From assembly GCF_019991125.1 (NCBI RefSeq), contig NZ_JAGENB010000008.1:62001-126000 (forward strand): a DNA stretch of 64,000 nt. The letters are read 5' to 3'. The DNA is from Phyllobacterium calauticae. Its GTDB lineage: Bacteria > Pseudomonadota > Alphaproteobacteria > Rhizobiales > Rhizobiaceae. Shown in pieces: positions 45,546 through 54,230 of the stretch (positions within the stretch are counted from its first letter, which is position 1; each line of letters begins with the position of its first letter). The notes beneath the pieces were generated by a model. That model searched no databases and was not told where the DNA came from. It worked only from the letters and a program-made list of their open reading frames with translations. Position numbers and translations under genes: made by a program.

Positions 45546-47018
45546 CTATTTCACCGCGTTCAGGAGTTCGTTCAACATGGCATCCACGGCGGAGAGAATC
45601 CGGGCCGACGCCTGATAGGAGTGTTCAAGCTGCAGCATCGACTGCATCTCGACATCGATGTTCACACCCGACGCATTGGAGATCGCGTCTTCGGCCCGCG
45701 ATGCCAGTACGCCGTTGTAGGTATTGGTCTCCGTGGCAGCCTTGCGCTTGGTTTCAAGCGAACTGATCGAGGCGGCGGAATAGTCCAGGAGGTTCTTCTG
45801 GCCGGTGATGCCGGCATTCGCATCGTAGCTGCGCGGCGCATTGATGGCGCCGATCAGCCCCTGCAGGCGGGATGAAAAGCCAGCCGATCCCGAAGTGTTC
45901 TGCACATAGTCCGGATTGGCCGGATTGGTGCCGCCGTCACGCAGGAGCGTCGGGCTGCCGCCTTGCGACTGGATATAGGCCGAGGAGACCTTGATGGTCC
46001 CGGCGAGGCCGGGCGATATCGTTCCGTCCGCAGGCATGGCCGGCGCGCCGGAATAGGTGAAAAGTCCCGGAACGTCCGGCAGGGTCGGCGGTGTCTTCTG
46101 GTCTTTTTCGGCAAACATGCTGACAAGACTGCGCGCGATCTCGTCGAGCTGGTTCTGGTAGGCAGGCGCGGTCTGGTCGCGCAGCTGCAGCAGGCCGCTC
46201 AGCCGTCCCGTCCCGTAGGGCTGCTGGAACGTATCGTGCGACAGCGGCACGCCGTCCACATAGACTTGGTTGCCGGTGGTTCCCGCCGCAAATGCAGCGG
46301 TCGGCGTGAAGCTGACCTTGCGGGGCGAGCCTTCGAACAGGGTGACCCCGGACTCTGCGAAAATCACGACATCATTGTCGCCGCGCACCATCGTCGTGAT
46401 GCCGATCTCACCGGAAATTTCCTTGAGCAGGCCATCGCGCTGATCGAGGAAATCCGACACATCGGCGCCCGAGCGGGTTCCGTTGACCACCCGGTTGTTG
46501 ATTGTTTCGAACTTTGCCAGCAGCGCGTTCAGATTGCTGACGGAATCCTTGATGTCGTTGTCGGCATCCTGGCGCAGCGTCTGGATGTCGCTTGTTCCCT
46601 TGTTCAGGGCATTGGCCAAGTTGACGGCCTTGGACACCGCCGCTTCACCGACGGAGTTGTTGCCCGGCTGCGATGCATAAAGCTGCAGGGAATCGCGCAG
46701 GTCGCCCAGAAGAGCGCTCGGCGAACCGGATGCGTTGTTGGCGGAGTAAATGCCGGAAAGCCTGTCAAGGCCGCTCTTCAGCGTCGAGGACGAGCCGTAC
46801 TGGCTGTTCGTCTCGATATATTTGGACAGGAGCGCATCGTCGGCCGAGCGGCTGACCGACAGATAGGTCGATCCGTTGGGGCCGCTGACGACGGAGCCGA
46901 TGCGGCGCGTAAAATTGGGATCGTTGGCACCCGCAAGATTGCGGGATACCAACGCTGTCTGTTTCGACGTCGTCGTCAGAGCACTCTGAGCGGTAAGGAG
47001 CGCCGAGCTTAGTGACAT
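45546..47018 (-). CDS. flgK: Hook-filament junction protein FlgK
   Basis: HAP1, 490 residues. The N-terminal SLSSALLTAQSALTTTSKQTALVSRNLAGAND and the C-terminal MQSMLQLEHSYQASARILSAVDAMLNELL are the conserved rod/hook-type heptads; FLDQRDGLLKEISGEIGI is a typical FlgK internal segment. It lies 28 bases after flgE and just before flgL. Confidence 0.93.
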   Translation of the reverse strand: MSLSSALLTAQSALTTTSKQTALVSRNLAGANDPNFTRRIGSVVSGPNGSTYLSVSRSADDALLSKYIETNSQYGSSSTLKSGLDRLSGIYSANNASGSPSALLGDLRDSLQLYASQPGNNSVGEAAVSKAVNLANALNKGTSDIQTLRQDADNDIKDSVSNLNALLAKFETINNRVVNGTRSGADVSDFLDQRDGLLKEISGEIGITTMVRGDNDVVIFAESGVTLFEGSPRKVSFTPTAAFAAGTTGNQVYVDGVPLSHDTFQQPYGTGRLSGLLQLRDQTAPAYQNQLDEIARSLVSMFAEKDQKTPPTLPDVPGLFTYSGAPAMPADGTISPGLAGTIKVSSAYIQSQGGSPTLLRDGGTNPANPDYVQNTSGSAGFSSRLQGLIGAINAPRSYDANAGITGQKNLLDYSAASISSLETKRKAATETNTYNGVLASRAEDAISNASGVNIDVEMQSMLQLEHSYQASARILSAVDAMLNELLNAVK

Positions 47019-47046
47019 GCCTTAGGTCCAATCAACATTTGGGATG

Positions 47047-48333
47047 CTACCTCTTCAGATTGACCAGCACGTCCATCAAATCCGCACCGGTCTGGAAGAC
47101 CTTGGAATTGGCCGTGTAGCTTCTCTGCGCCTCAATCATCTCAGTCAGTTCCTGCGCGATATCCGCGTTCGATTCTTCCAGCGCGCCGGATGTCAGCGTT
47201 CCGAAGCTGCCCTTGCCGGGCCGGCCGAACTGCACATCGCCGGAATTGGCGCTGGTCGCATACACATTGCCGGACAGGACAAGCAGATTGTCAGGGCTGG
47301 GAACGTCAGCCAGCGCGATCTGGTAGATGGCGCGCTGCGCGCCGTTCTTGTAGCGGGCAACGACGGTGCCGTCTGCCGCGATATCGACGTTCTCGATCGG
47401 GCTCGGGGTGCTGCCGTCGATCTTCGCCTCGATCGGCGTATAATCGCCTGCCAGCTGCTTGGTGGCCGACATGTCGATCTCGAGCATCTGGCCGTTGGGA
47501 ATCTGCACCGAAAGGGATTTGTCGGCCGACGTCATCTTGCCGGTTGCGCCATCGAAATTGAAGGTTTCGCTGGCCAGGGGCGCCTTTGAATAGGGGAAGC
47601 CGCCGCTGGCCGCCGCATCGGCCTTGTTGTAAACCGTGGCCTCCCACGTGGCGTTCTTGGTGACCGGATCTTCACCCGTCTTGGTGAAGTAAACATCGAG
47701 AACAACCAGATTGCCGAGATTGTCAAAACTCTGAAGCGATGTCTTGGCGGTGTATTTTGCCGTCCCGGCGGTATTGGCGGCCGCATTGGACGGAAGGTCG
47801 GCGGCAGCGACAACGGCGGAACCCGCCGGCAGGTTGGCCGTGAACGTACCCTTGCGGCTTGGATCGGCGACAAGATCGTTCTGCTTGACGTTGATCTTCT
47901 CGAGCCCCTGGTAGCCGTTGATGACCGAATTGGTCTGGCCGTTCACGATCGGATTGCCCATGAGATAGTAGCCGGCCGCATTGACCAGATTGCCCTGCGC
48001 ATCCGGCACGAACGAACCGGCGCGTGTCAGGTATGGCGTGCCGCTGCTGTCATTGACCACGAAGAACCCGTTGCCCTTGAGCGCAAGGTCTGTCGACGAG
48101 GTGGTGAAGCGCAGCGAACCATCGTCGGAAATATGGTGACGCACAACCGTTTCGACGCCGCCGGAATTGTAGGAGCCGCCCGAGCTTGGCAGAACCAGCG
48201 AGGCAAACTGGGTGCTGGCGCGCTTGTAACCGGTGGTGCTGGAATTGGCGATGTTGTCGGACACGGTCGACAGGCGATTTGCCTGGGCGTTCATGCCCGA
48301 TACACCCGTCCGCATCATTCCATAGAGGCTCAT
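47047..48333 (-). CDS. flgE: Flagellar hook protein FlgE
   Basis: Hook subunit of 428 residues. The N terminus (GMMRTGVSGMNAQANRLSTVSDNIANSSTTGYKRA) and C terminus (IEAQRSYTANSKVFQTGADLMDVLVNLKR) carry the axial-protein heptads. I chose the ATG at 48333, preceded by AAGGAGA; a longer in-frame start would add 42 unrelated residues through the promoter. A candidate FtcR box lies 45 bases upstream. It starts the run flgE-flgK-flgL-flaF-flbT-flgD-fliQ. Confidence 0.93.
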   Translation of the reverse strand: MSLYGMMRTGVSGMNAQANRLSTVSDNIANSSTTGYKRASTQFASLVLPSSGGSYNSGGVETVVRHHISDDGSLRFTTSSTDLALKGNGFFVVNDSSGTPYLTRAGSFVPDAQGNLVNAAGYYLMGNPIVNGQTNSVINGYQGLEKINVKQNDLVADPSRKGTFTANLPAGSAVVAAADLPSNAAANTAGTAKYTAKTSLQSFDNLGNLVVLDVYFTKTGEDPVTKNATWEATVYNKADAAASGGFPYSKAPLASETFNFDGATGKMTSADKSLSVQIPNGQMLEIDMSATKQLAGDYTPIEAKIDGSTPSPIENVDIAADGTVVARYKNGAQRAIYQIALADVPSPDNLLVLSGNVYATSANSGDVQFGRPGKGSFGTLTSGALEESNADIAQELTEMIEAQRSYTANSKVFQTGADLMDVLVNLKR

Positions 48334-48377
48334 TTCCGTCTCCTTGCGCGATGATTCCGTTGCGAATCGTAACCTGA

Positions 48378-48393
48378 CGATGCTTGCGTGAAC
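48378..48393 (-). promoter_or_regulatory. Candidate flagellar (FtcR-type) box upstream of flgE
   Basis: The minus strand reads GTTCACGCAAGCATCG here. It shares TTCRCGYAAGCWTCG with the sites before fliF and flhA. A second CGCAAGG is found nearer the gene (48342-48348). It lies 45 bases before the flgE ATG. Confidence 0.5.
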
Positions 48394-48455
48394 CTGACGC
48401 CTTGAATGTTTCGAGAACTTGCTGAACGCCCCGCCGGCGGCGGAGCGGTGGAGGC

Positions 48456-49127
48456 TCAATCGAGATTGATGCAGTAACCGAGGAACCGCTTGGAATCGAT
48501 CGGATCGTGGCCCAGCTGCTCGCGCAGTTTCTTGCGCAGCTTGCTGATGTGGCTCTCGACCACGCTTTCCTCGACCTCACTGTCGAAAATGCCGTAGATC
48601 GCGCTGAATATCTGCGCCTTGTTCAGGCGCCGCCCGCGGTTGGCGATCAGATATTCCAGGATACGGCGTTCGCGCCGCGGCAGCGAAAACTCGACCCCGT
48701 TGACCTGCGGATCACGGCCGTCGGAAAAGACGCGGATCGGACCGACCTGCGTGCCCGTATCGCCGTTGCCGTAGCGCCGGCGGATCGCGTTGATGCGGGC
48801 GAGAATTTCCCGCACATGCATTGGCTTGCGGACCACATCGTCAACACCGGCCTGGAAGAGTTCAAGCGTGTGTTCGAGCGACTGCGTTTCGTTGACCGCA
48901 ATGACCGGCGCCGAGCAGCGCTCACGAATCTTGTGGGGAAACTGGCTGCGGTTCGCACATTCCCCTATCAGAAACGCTTCAACCGCCATAATGTCGCTCT
49001 GCTGGACGGTCGAAACCCAGTCACCGAAATCATCGGGAGCGAACCCTGTTGTTGTAATGCCCTCGCGGGCAAACCACGCCGAATACCCACTCGTCACCAG
49101 ACTTCGTTCGTCGACGACTACAATCAC
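48456..49127 (-). CDS. ftcR: Flagellar regulator FtcR (orphan OmpR-type)
   Basis: Transcriptional activator of flagellar genes, 223 residues: an N-terminal receiver-like domain ([19 protein letters not shown]) and a C-terminal OmpR winged helix ([41 protein letters not shown]). The expected phospho-acceptor Asp near residue 50 is Glu (E50, in MAVEAFLI) and no histidine kinase is nearby, so it probably acts without phosphorylation. The wording matches Brucella FtcR. I chose the GTG at 49127, with GGAAGG upstream; an ATG 13 codons earlier lacks family similarity. Confidence 0.9.
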   Translation of the reverse strand: MIVVVDERSLVTSGYSAWFAREGITTTGFAPDDFGDWVSTVQQSDIMAVEAFLIGECANRSQFPHKIRERCSAPVIAVNETQSLEHTLELFQAGVDDVVRKPMHVREILARINAIRRRYGNGDTGTQVGPIRVFSDGRDPQVNGVEFSLPRRERRILEYLIANRGRRLNKAQIFSAIYGIFDSEVEESVVESHISKLRKKLREQLGHDPIDSKRFLGYCINLD

Positions 49128-49365
49128 GGCCCCACCTTCCGAATCAGTAAAAACCCCACACAACACACACCTAGCGGGGTCGATGACTCGCCGACAATCC
49201 CCAACTAATTGACCGCAATTAATTGGGAGTCTGAAATGGGGAGTCCGAAGGGGAAACGGGAGGGAAACGCGATGCGACTCGCATGGCTGAATGTCTACCG
49301 GTCATACCTTAACGAAAGATGACCGCGTCAACAAATTCACGTTTTATTACCGATCATTAACGCCC

Positions 49366-49956
49366 TCACTTATCGCAGAACATTCGCGCCTTTTGCGTCC
49401 AGTTTCCGAAGCCCGAAGCCACCATGTTTTCCATGACCCGGCACACATACTGCTTCTGTGCCGGATTGTTGTTGGGACCCGCATGGTAGCGTGCCACCGC
49501 CATGGTCCAGTTGCCTTCGCGTGCCCGGAGCTGTTTGAGAAAGCGCGCGGCGTAATCGACGTTGGTTGCCGGGTCCAGCATTGCCCCCACGGAGGGAAAG
49601 GCGCTGGCATGGAAATAGTGATTGATCTGCATGCATCCGAGGTCGATGAGCTTGGCACCCTGGCCATGCGCTTCGTTGAACTTCATCACGGCGGCCGCGG
49701 CTGACGGCATGAAAACCGCTTTGCCTTCGATGTTCATGGCGTAGGGCTGCAGCGAGTCCTTGCGCCCGGTTTCGGTCAATCCAACGGCATAGAGAATGCC
49801 GATCGGGATGTCGTATTTGCTCGACGCCCGGTGCATTTCGCGCTCGCAGAGATCGTCGGCATGCGCAGCGTGCGCGGTCAGCAGACTGCTACACGACCAG
49901 ACCGCGAGACACAGTGCGATCAGCCATGGTTTTGGCAGTCTTGTCATCGCTTTCAT
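49366..49956 (-). CDS. Lytic transglycosylase, probably flagellar-rod specific
   Basis: Periplasmic muramidase of 196 residues that likely opens peptidoglycan for the rod. It has a signal peptide (about 1-33), the catalytic Glu62 in GLTETG, and SLT motifs GCMQINHYFHAS and AVARYHAGPNN. FlgJ here lacks a hydrolase domain, so this enzyme can supply it, as SltF does in Rhodobacter. The start is ATG 49956 or 49947; both lie inside the end of fliK, giving an overlap of 59-68 bases that is needed for the signal peptide to be made. Confidence 0.85.
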   Translation of the reverse strand: MKAMTRLPKPWLIALCLAVWSCSSLLTAHAAHADDLCEREMHRASSKYDIPIGILYAVGLTETGRKDSLQPYAMNIEGKAVFMPSAAAAVMKFNEAHGQGAKLIDLGCMQINHYFHASAFPSVGAMLDPATNVDYAARFLKQLRAREGNWTMAVARYHAGPNNNPAQKQYVCRVMENMVASGFGNWTQKARMFCDK

Positions 49957-51115
49957 CGGGTCTGCTGTCTCCAAAATGCTGCTGCCCGGACGAGCGGTCG
50001 CCCTGCGTTCCCTGCGAGCCGGTGTTGGCCTGTCCCCGGCTCCCGGCCGGCTGGTCCTGGCCGGTCATGGCCTGCTGGCCCGGTTGCGTGCTTGCCACGG
50101 CTCCACTGCGATCGATCACGGAAATGGTGACGGCGGATGCGTCATCGGCAACGCCGGCGCGCTGCAGGGCCTTGCCAAGGGCTTCGTGGTCGCGCGCGAG
50201 GTGCTCGGCTGCCGCCCTGCTTTCCGCCATGAGCTGGATATGCATGCCTTCGCCGGTCAGACGCAGGCGGGCCGTGACCGTACCGAGTTCGACCGGCTGC
50301 AACTGGATCACCAGCGTTCGTACCGCACTGGTGCTGTGATCCGAGATGATCTGGACATCCGCGATGGTGGGGCGGCTCTGCGGCGCTGCTGGCGCCGCCT
50401 CGGCAAGCGTTGTCAGGGTGACGCGCGGATCGGCGGCGGGGGCCGGCTGGGCAACCGGAGCCGGGGTGCTGACGGCGGGCGGCGGCGCCTGTTCGGGAGC
50501 CTGCTTTGCACTGACGCGGGCCTTGGGCGCATCGGCCGCCGCTGCTTCGGCAGGCTGCGGCTGCGGGCCATCGGCCTTGTCCGGCTGAGCCTTGGTATCA
50601 GGATTGGCAGCGGCTTTTACAGCCGGCTTGTCAGCCCCATCCGCAGTGGATTTCCTGTCAGCCAGAGACGCAGGCGCAGGCGGTTCGTCCTGACCATTTT
50701 CGCCGGTATCGAGCGCCGTTTCCCCGTCGGTCAGGGCATTGGCGTCCAGTGCCCGCAGCGGTTTGTTCTCACGTCCGGGCTGACCGCCACCGGCCGATGC
50801 CTGCCGGTCAAACAGCTGTTCCAGGGCGAGGATGGACTGGCCGAACATGGCCTGCGCGGACGGGCCCGTGCTTGCCTGCTCGTCGTCCGCTTCAACCTCC
50901 GGTTCGTCATCCATCGCGGCAACGTCATCCGGCGCGATCCCATCGCCCGCCTCGGACGGCAGGCGCAGCGGCTTTGCCTCCAGCATGGACTTGAAGTCAA
51001 CCGCGTCGTCCTTGCCCTTGGCCGCTTTCCTGTCGGGCAGGCGGTTTCCCTTGCCTGTCTCCCCGACAATGGCGTCCTTGAGTGATCTGAGCGGCATATC
51101 CGGTCCGATGGTCAT
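49889..51115 (-). CDS. fliK: Hook-length control protein FliK (MotD)
   Basis: Exported ruler protein of 408 residues, named MotD in older rhizobial work. The long middle (about 75-245) is Ala/Pro/Gln/Asp-rich and low complexity, as in FliK. The C-terminal switch domain is recognisable: LVIQLQPVELGTVTARLRL, then GMHIQLMAESRAAAEHLARD. It overlaps motC by 4 bases, and its last 59-68 bases overlap the start of the transglycosylase gene in another frame. Confidence 0.85.
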   Translation of the reverse strand: MTIGPDMPLRSLKDAIVGETGKGNRLPDRKAAKGKDDAVDFKSMLEAKPLRLPSEAGDGIAPDDVAAMDDEPEVEADDEQASTGPSAQAMFGQSILALEQLFDRQASAGGGQPGRENKPLRALDANALTDGETALDTGENGQDEPPAPASLADRKSTADGADKPAVKAAANPDTKAQPDKADGPQPQPAEAAAADAPKARVSAKQAPEQAPPPAVSTPAPVAQPAPAADPRVTLTTLAEAAPAAPQSRPTIADVQIISDHSTSAVRTLVIQLQPVELGTVTARLRLTGEGMHIQLMAESRAAAEHLARDHEALGKALQRAGVADDASAVTISVIDRSGAVASTQPGQQAMTGQDQPAGSRGQANTGSQGTQGDRSSGQQHFGDSRPDESDDKTAKTMADRTVSRGLVV

Positions 51116-52323
51116 TTCCTGGCCTTCCCTAGAAGCGCATCGATTGCGTCAAGCTTCTTGCGTGTTTCATCGATCATCGGATCAACCGCGATGGCCGGTT
51201 TGGGTGCACCGGTCTTTGCCCTGGCGTCCGTTGGTGCGGCACCGGCTCTCACAACGGATCGCTGCGGTGTTTCCGCAACATCCGCGGATGGCTGCTCGAG
51301 GATTTTACCCCCCATCGCCGCCGCTGCTTCCAGCAGTTTGACGTCGCGTTCATGCAGGCGGTCGCGCGGCAATTCCAAGAGCATTTTCATCGCATCGTCG
51401 GTCTTCTCCGTGCCGACATTGCTGATCCCGAGATAGAGCCGTGCCTGCGTGTCATCCGCCTTGAGCGACTGGGCCAGCGCTTCGGCTTTTTCCGACATGA
51501 AGCGGGCGCGCTGCATGTCGCCGCCGACGATCGCACCGCGGGCTATGCGCAGGTAAAAGGGCATGCGGGCACCGGTCCAGGCCAGCGACGCCATTTCCTC
51601 GATCTCGTCATTGCTGATCTTGGTCTTGAGGACCATGACCGCATCGACCAGCTGGCGGAAGAAGTCCTCCGAATAGGGTGAAAGGGCAAAGCGCTGCAGA
51701 TAATTGCGGGCCAGCAGCCTGACCTTGTCCTTGTCGCCCAGATTGGCGGCCATCATCAGGCCGCGCCGAAGGGCAGCCTCTTCCAGCAGGGTTCCCGGCG
51801 CCGTCAAGCGGATGTAATCCAGGCGCTTCAAAGCTGTCGGTACATCGATGGCGGCGAGCTGTGCTGCGGTCACCAGCGAGATGGAAGCGATCAGTTCGCT
51901 CGGCACATCCGGCGGCAGCTCCTCGCTGAAGTTTTCAACAATGCCAAGCGGGTTGCCATCCGCATAGGCCAGCGAACCGGCGACCAGCTTGGGACTGATG
52001 CCATCCAGTTTCGTCGTGGTGAGGATGGTGCGCACGACCTGCGGATTGCCGCCATTCAGGAGATAGATGAGAATGGCGTAGGCGTTGGCCGGCTTTTGCC
52101 AGACATCCGGATTGGCCGCCTGGAGCTGCGCAGCAATATGGCCCAGCACCCGGTTGAGCATGGGCAGGGCTTCCGGCTTGCCGGAGGCCACCTGATCCTG
52201 CAGCATCCGCATGGAGCGCACCAGCAGATAGGGTTCCGGCGACAGCATGTCGGCCCGGGCCATGCCAAGAGGCAGGCTCACAAAACCGATCAGCAGCCAT
52301 CGCAGACGGGAGCCCCACATCAT
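51112..52323 (-). CDS. motC: Chemotaxis/motility protein MotC
   Basis: Periplasmic motility protein found only in Rhizobiales, 403 residues, thought to stabilise MotB. It has a signal peptide (ending near ARA, about residue 24), then helical repeats (GGNPQVVRTILTT; LAYADGNPLGIVENFSEELP) and a charged C terminus. It overlaps motB as ATGA and fliK by 4 bases. Its export chaperone MotE is encoded at 59.1 kb. Confidence 0.88.
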   Translation of the reverse strand: MMWGSRLRWLLIGFVSLPLGMARADMLSPEPYLLVRSMRMLQDQVASGKPEALPMLNRVLGHIAAQLQAANPDVWQKPANAYAILIYLLNGGNPQVVRTILTTTKLDGISPKLVAGSLAYADGNPLGIVENFSEELPPDVPSELIASISLVTAAQLAAIDVPTALKRLDYIRLTAPGTLLEEAALRRGLMMAANLGDKDKVRLLARNYLQRFALSPYSEDFFRQLVDAVMVLKTKISNDEIEEMASLAWTGARMPFYLRIARGAIVGGDMQRARFMSEKAEALAQSLKADDTQARLYLGISNVGTEKTDDAMKMLLELPRDRLHERDVKLLEAAAAMGGKILEQPSADVAETPQRSVVRAGAAPTDARAKTGAPKPAIAVDPMIDETRKKLDAIDALLGKARK

Positions 52324-53579
52324 CTCTTGGCCGTTTTCAAAAAGATGTCGATACGCCGGTTCTGAGCCGCGTAGGGATCGGCCGGCACCTTGGGATCGCG
52401 GTCGGCATAGCCTTCCACGCGCAGGATGCGCTTGGCATCGAGGCCGCCGCGCGTCAGCATGTAATAGGCCATGTGCGCGCGCGCCGATGACAACCGCCAG
52501 TTATCATAGGTGTCGCTCTTGAAGGGGCGTGCGTCGGTGTGGCCGCTGATGATGACGTCGCCCTTGCGCGTCGCGATGATCTTGGCGATCTGCTCGAGAA
52601 CCTGCACCACCCGCTTGTCCGGCTTTGCCGATCCGATGGCGAACATGCCGTAGTCGACCTTGTCGGTCAGCTGGATCAAGACACCCTCGTCGGTGGGCAC
52701 CACGGTGATGTCAGGCGCCTTTTCATCGGCGGCGGTGCCGGTCTTCTTCGAAATTTCCGAGGCAAGCTCGCGCGCCGAAGCAAGCTGCGCCGAATCCGGC
52801 TGCTTGTCGCCCTTCGCCGGATCGACGGTTATGCTGGCGTCGGCGGGCTTGGCCGCGGTCTTTTCCAGCTTCTGCTGGTTCGCCTGCTGGGCGGCATTGG
52901 CCGTATCCACTGGCTTTGCATCGGCCGTCTGCGCCTGCGCACCGGCCTTGTCTTCCACGCCCGCAGCCCGCTTTTCCAGCTGCTCCTGCGAGGGCGGCGG
53001 CACGGCGGGACTGTCGGTCAGCGGAAAGAGATCATCCTCCACATGGGTCGACCAATAGTTGGGATTGAACGGATCGCGATAGGCGTCACCGCCCTGCGCG
53101 CCCGTGGATGGGCCGGCATTGTTGGACCCGCCGTCACCCTTGGCTGACCGGTTCTGCAACACGCCGGAATCCGTGGCGATTTCCGCAAGCACCGCATAGG
53201 GGTCCTTGAACATCTGCCGCTCTTCCGTCTCCGGCTTGGCTTGCAGTTCCTTTTCGTTGCGCGCGCTCTTGGTTTCCGCATCGGTCGAATTGGGGCGTTC
53301 GAAGCGAACCTTGCCTTCCTGATTGTCCGTGGCTTCGATGCCCTTTGGCCGCGCCTGCCGATCCATCAGCTTGACCGGATTGAAATAGCTGGCAACGGCC
53401 GCCTTGGTTTCCTCATTGGCGGCATTGATGAGCCACATGACCAGGAAGAAGGCCATCATCGCGGTCATGAAATCCGCATAGGCGATCTTCCAGACCCCGC
53501 CATGGTGGCTGTCTTCGCCGTCATTGCGGCCGCGCCGGACAATGACGATTTCGCGGCGGGTTTCCGGGTCGATATTCAT
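52320..53579 (-). CDS. motB: Flagellar stator protein MotB
   Basis: Stator subunit of 419 residues that anchors the proton channel to peptidoglycan. The single membrane segment WKIAYADFMTAMMAFFLVMW carries the proton-binding Asp (D36), and the C terminus is an OmpA-like domain (VIISGHTDARPF, RVEGYADRDP). A long Gln/Ala/Lys-rich linker of about 150 residues, longer than in enterobacteria, lies between. It overlaps motC and the FliH-like gene by 4 bases each. motA is not in this window. Confidence 0.95.
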   Translation of the reverse strand: MNIDPETRREIVIVRRGRNDGEDSHHGGVWKIAYADFMTAMMAFFLVMWLINAANEETKAAVASYFNPVKLMDRQARPKGIEATDNQEGKVRFERPNSTDAETKSARNEKELQAKPETEERQMFKDPYAVLAEIATDSGVLQNRSAKGDGGSNNAGPSTGAQGGDAYRDPFNPNYWSTHVEDDLFPLTDSPAVPPPSQEQLEKRAAGVEDKAGAQAQTADAKPVDTANAAQQANQQKLEKTAAKPADASITVDPAKGDKQPDSAQLASARELASEISKKTGTAADEKAPDITVVPTDEGVLIQLTDKVDYGMFAIGSAKPDKRVVQVLEQIAKIIATRKGDVIISGHTDARPFKSDTYDNWRLSSARAHMAYYMLTRGGLDAKRILRVEGYADRDPKVPADPYAAQNRRIDIFLKTAKR

Positions 53580-54229
53580 CGGATCGTATCCTTCACCGCA
53601 TCAATCAGGTGACCAAGCCGCGTTTCGACAACCACGTCGTCGAGTTTCATCGACAGCTCCGGCTGATCGGACCGGATGAACGTGAAGCGCATGAGGTCAA
53701 TCCCCGGGCGATTGCGCAAAGCATCGATGAGGTGCGGCGGCCCGGAAATGTCGATCATCACGCCCTCCAGGCCCTGTGTCAGCCGCTCGATTTCCCCGAC
53801 AAAGCCGGTAACAGCGCGGTCACGCAGATTCTTTTCAACCAAAGGGGAAAGAACGGTTGCAAGACTGCTCGACAGTCCCGCCGATATGACCGCCAGCCCC
53901 GCTTCCACCTGTTCGTACAGGCGGGTTCCGATCCGATCCATGAAATCCGCTTCCGCCGCCGCCAGCTGTTCCTGAAAATCCCGCTCCAGCCGCAGTTTTT
54001 CCGCATCGAAGAGCACGGAGGCCTCCGCCTGCCCCTCGGCGCGGCCGAGTTCGAAGGTTTCCTTGATCTTCAGCTCGATATCGATGAGATCGACAACATC
54101 TTCGGGAACCGCATCGTCCACCAGTGTTTCAACGCGCTCACGCGTCGCGGCGGCAAAAACCGTCACCCGGTCGTCGGGCACATGTTTCGGCGTGAAGTCT
54201 GTGAGCATGTTGGCAATCGATCGGGCCAT
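53576..54229 (-). CDS. fliH: FliH-like flagellar protein
   Basis: Cytosolic protein of 217 residues with a helical, charged middle (KIKETFELGRAEGQAEASVLFDAEKLRLERDFQEQLAAAEADF, given here in parts by context) and a C-terminal alpha/beta part (VMIDISGPPHLIDALRNRPGI). This matches the FliH layout, the negative regulator of the export ATPase. It lies 1 base after fliF and overlaps motB by 4 bases. The name rests on layout and position; similarity is weak. Confidence 0.55.
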   Translation of the reverse strand: MARSIANMLTDFTPKHVPDDRVTVFAAATRERVETLVDDAVPEDVVDLIDIELKIKETFELGRAEGQAEASVLFDAEKLRLERDFQEQLAAAEADFMDRIGTRLYEQVEAGLAVISAGLSSSLATVLSPLVEKNLRDRAVTGFVGEIERLTQGLEGVMIDISGPPHLIDALRNRPGIDLMRFTFIRSDQPELSMKLDDVVVETRLGHLIDAVKDTIR

Positions 54230-54230
54230 A

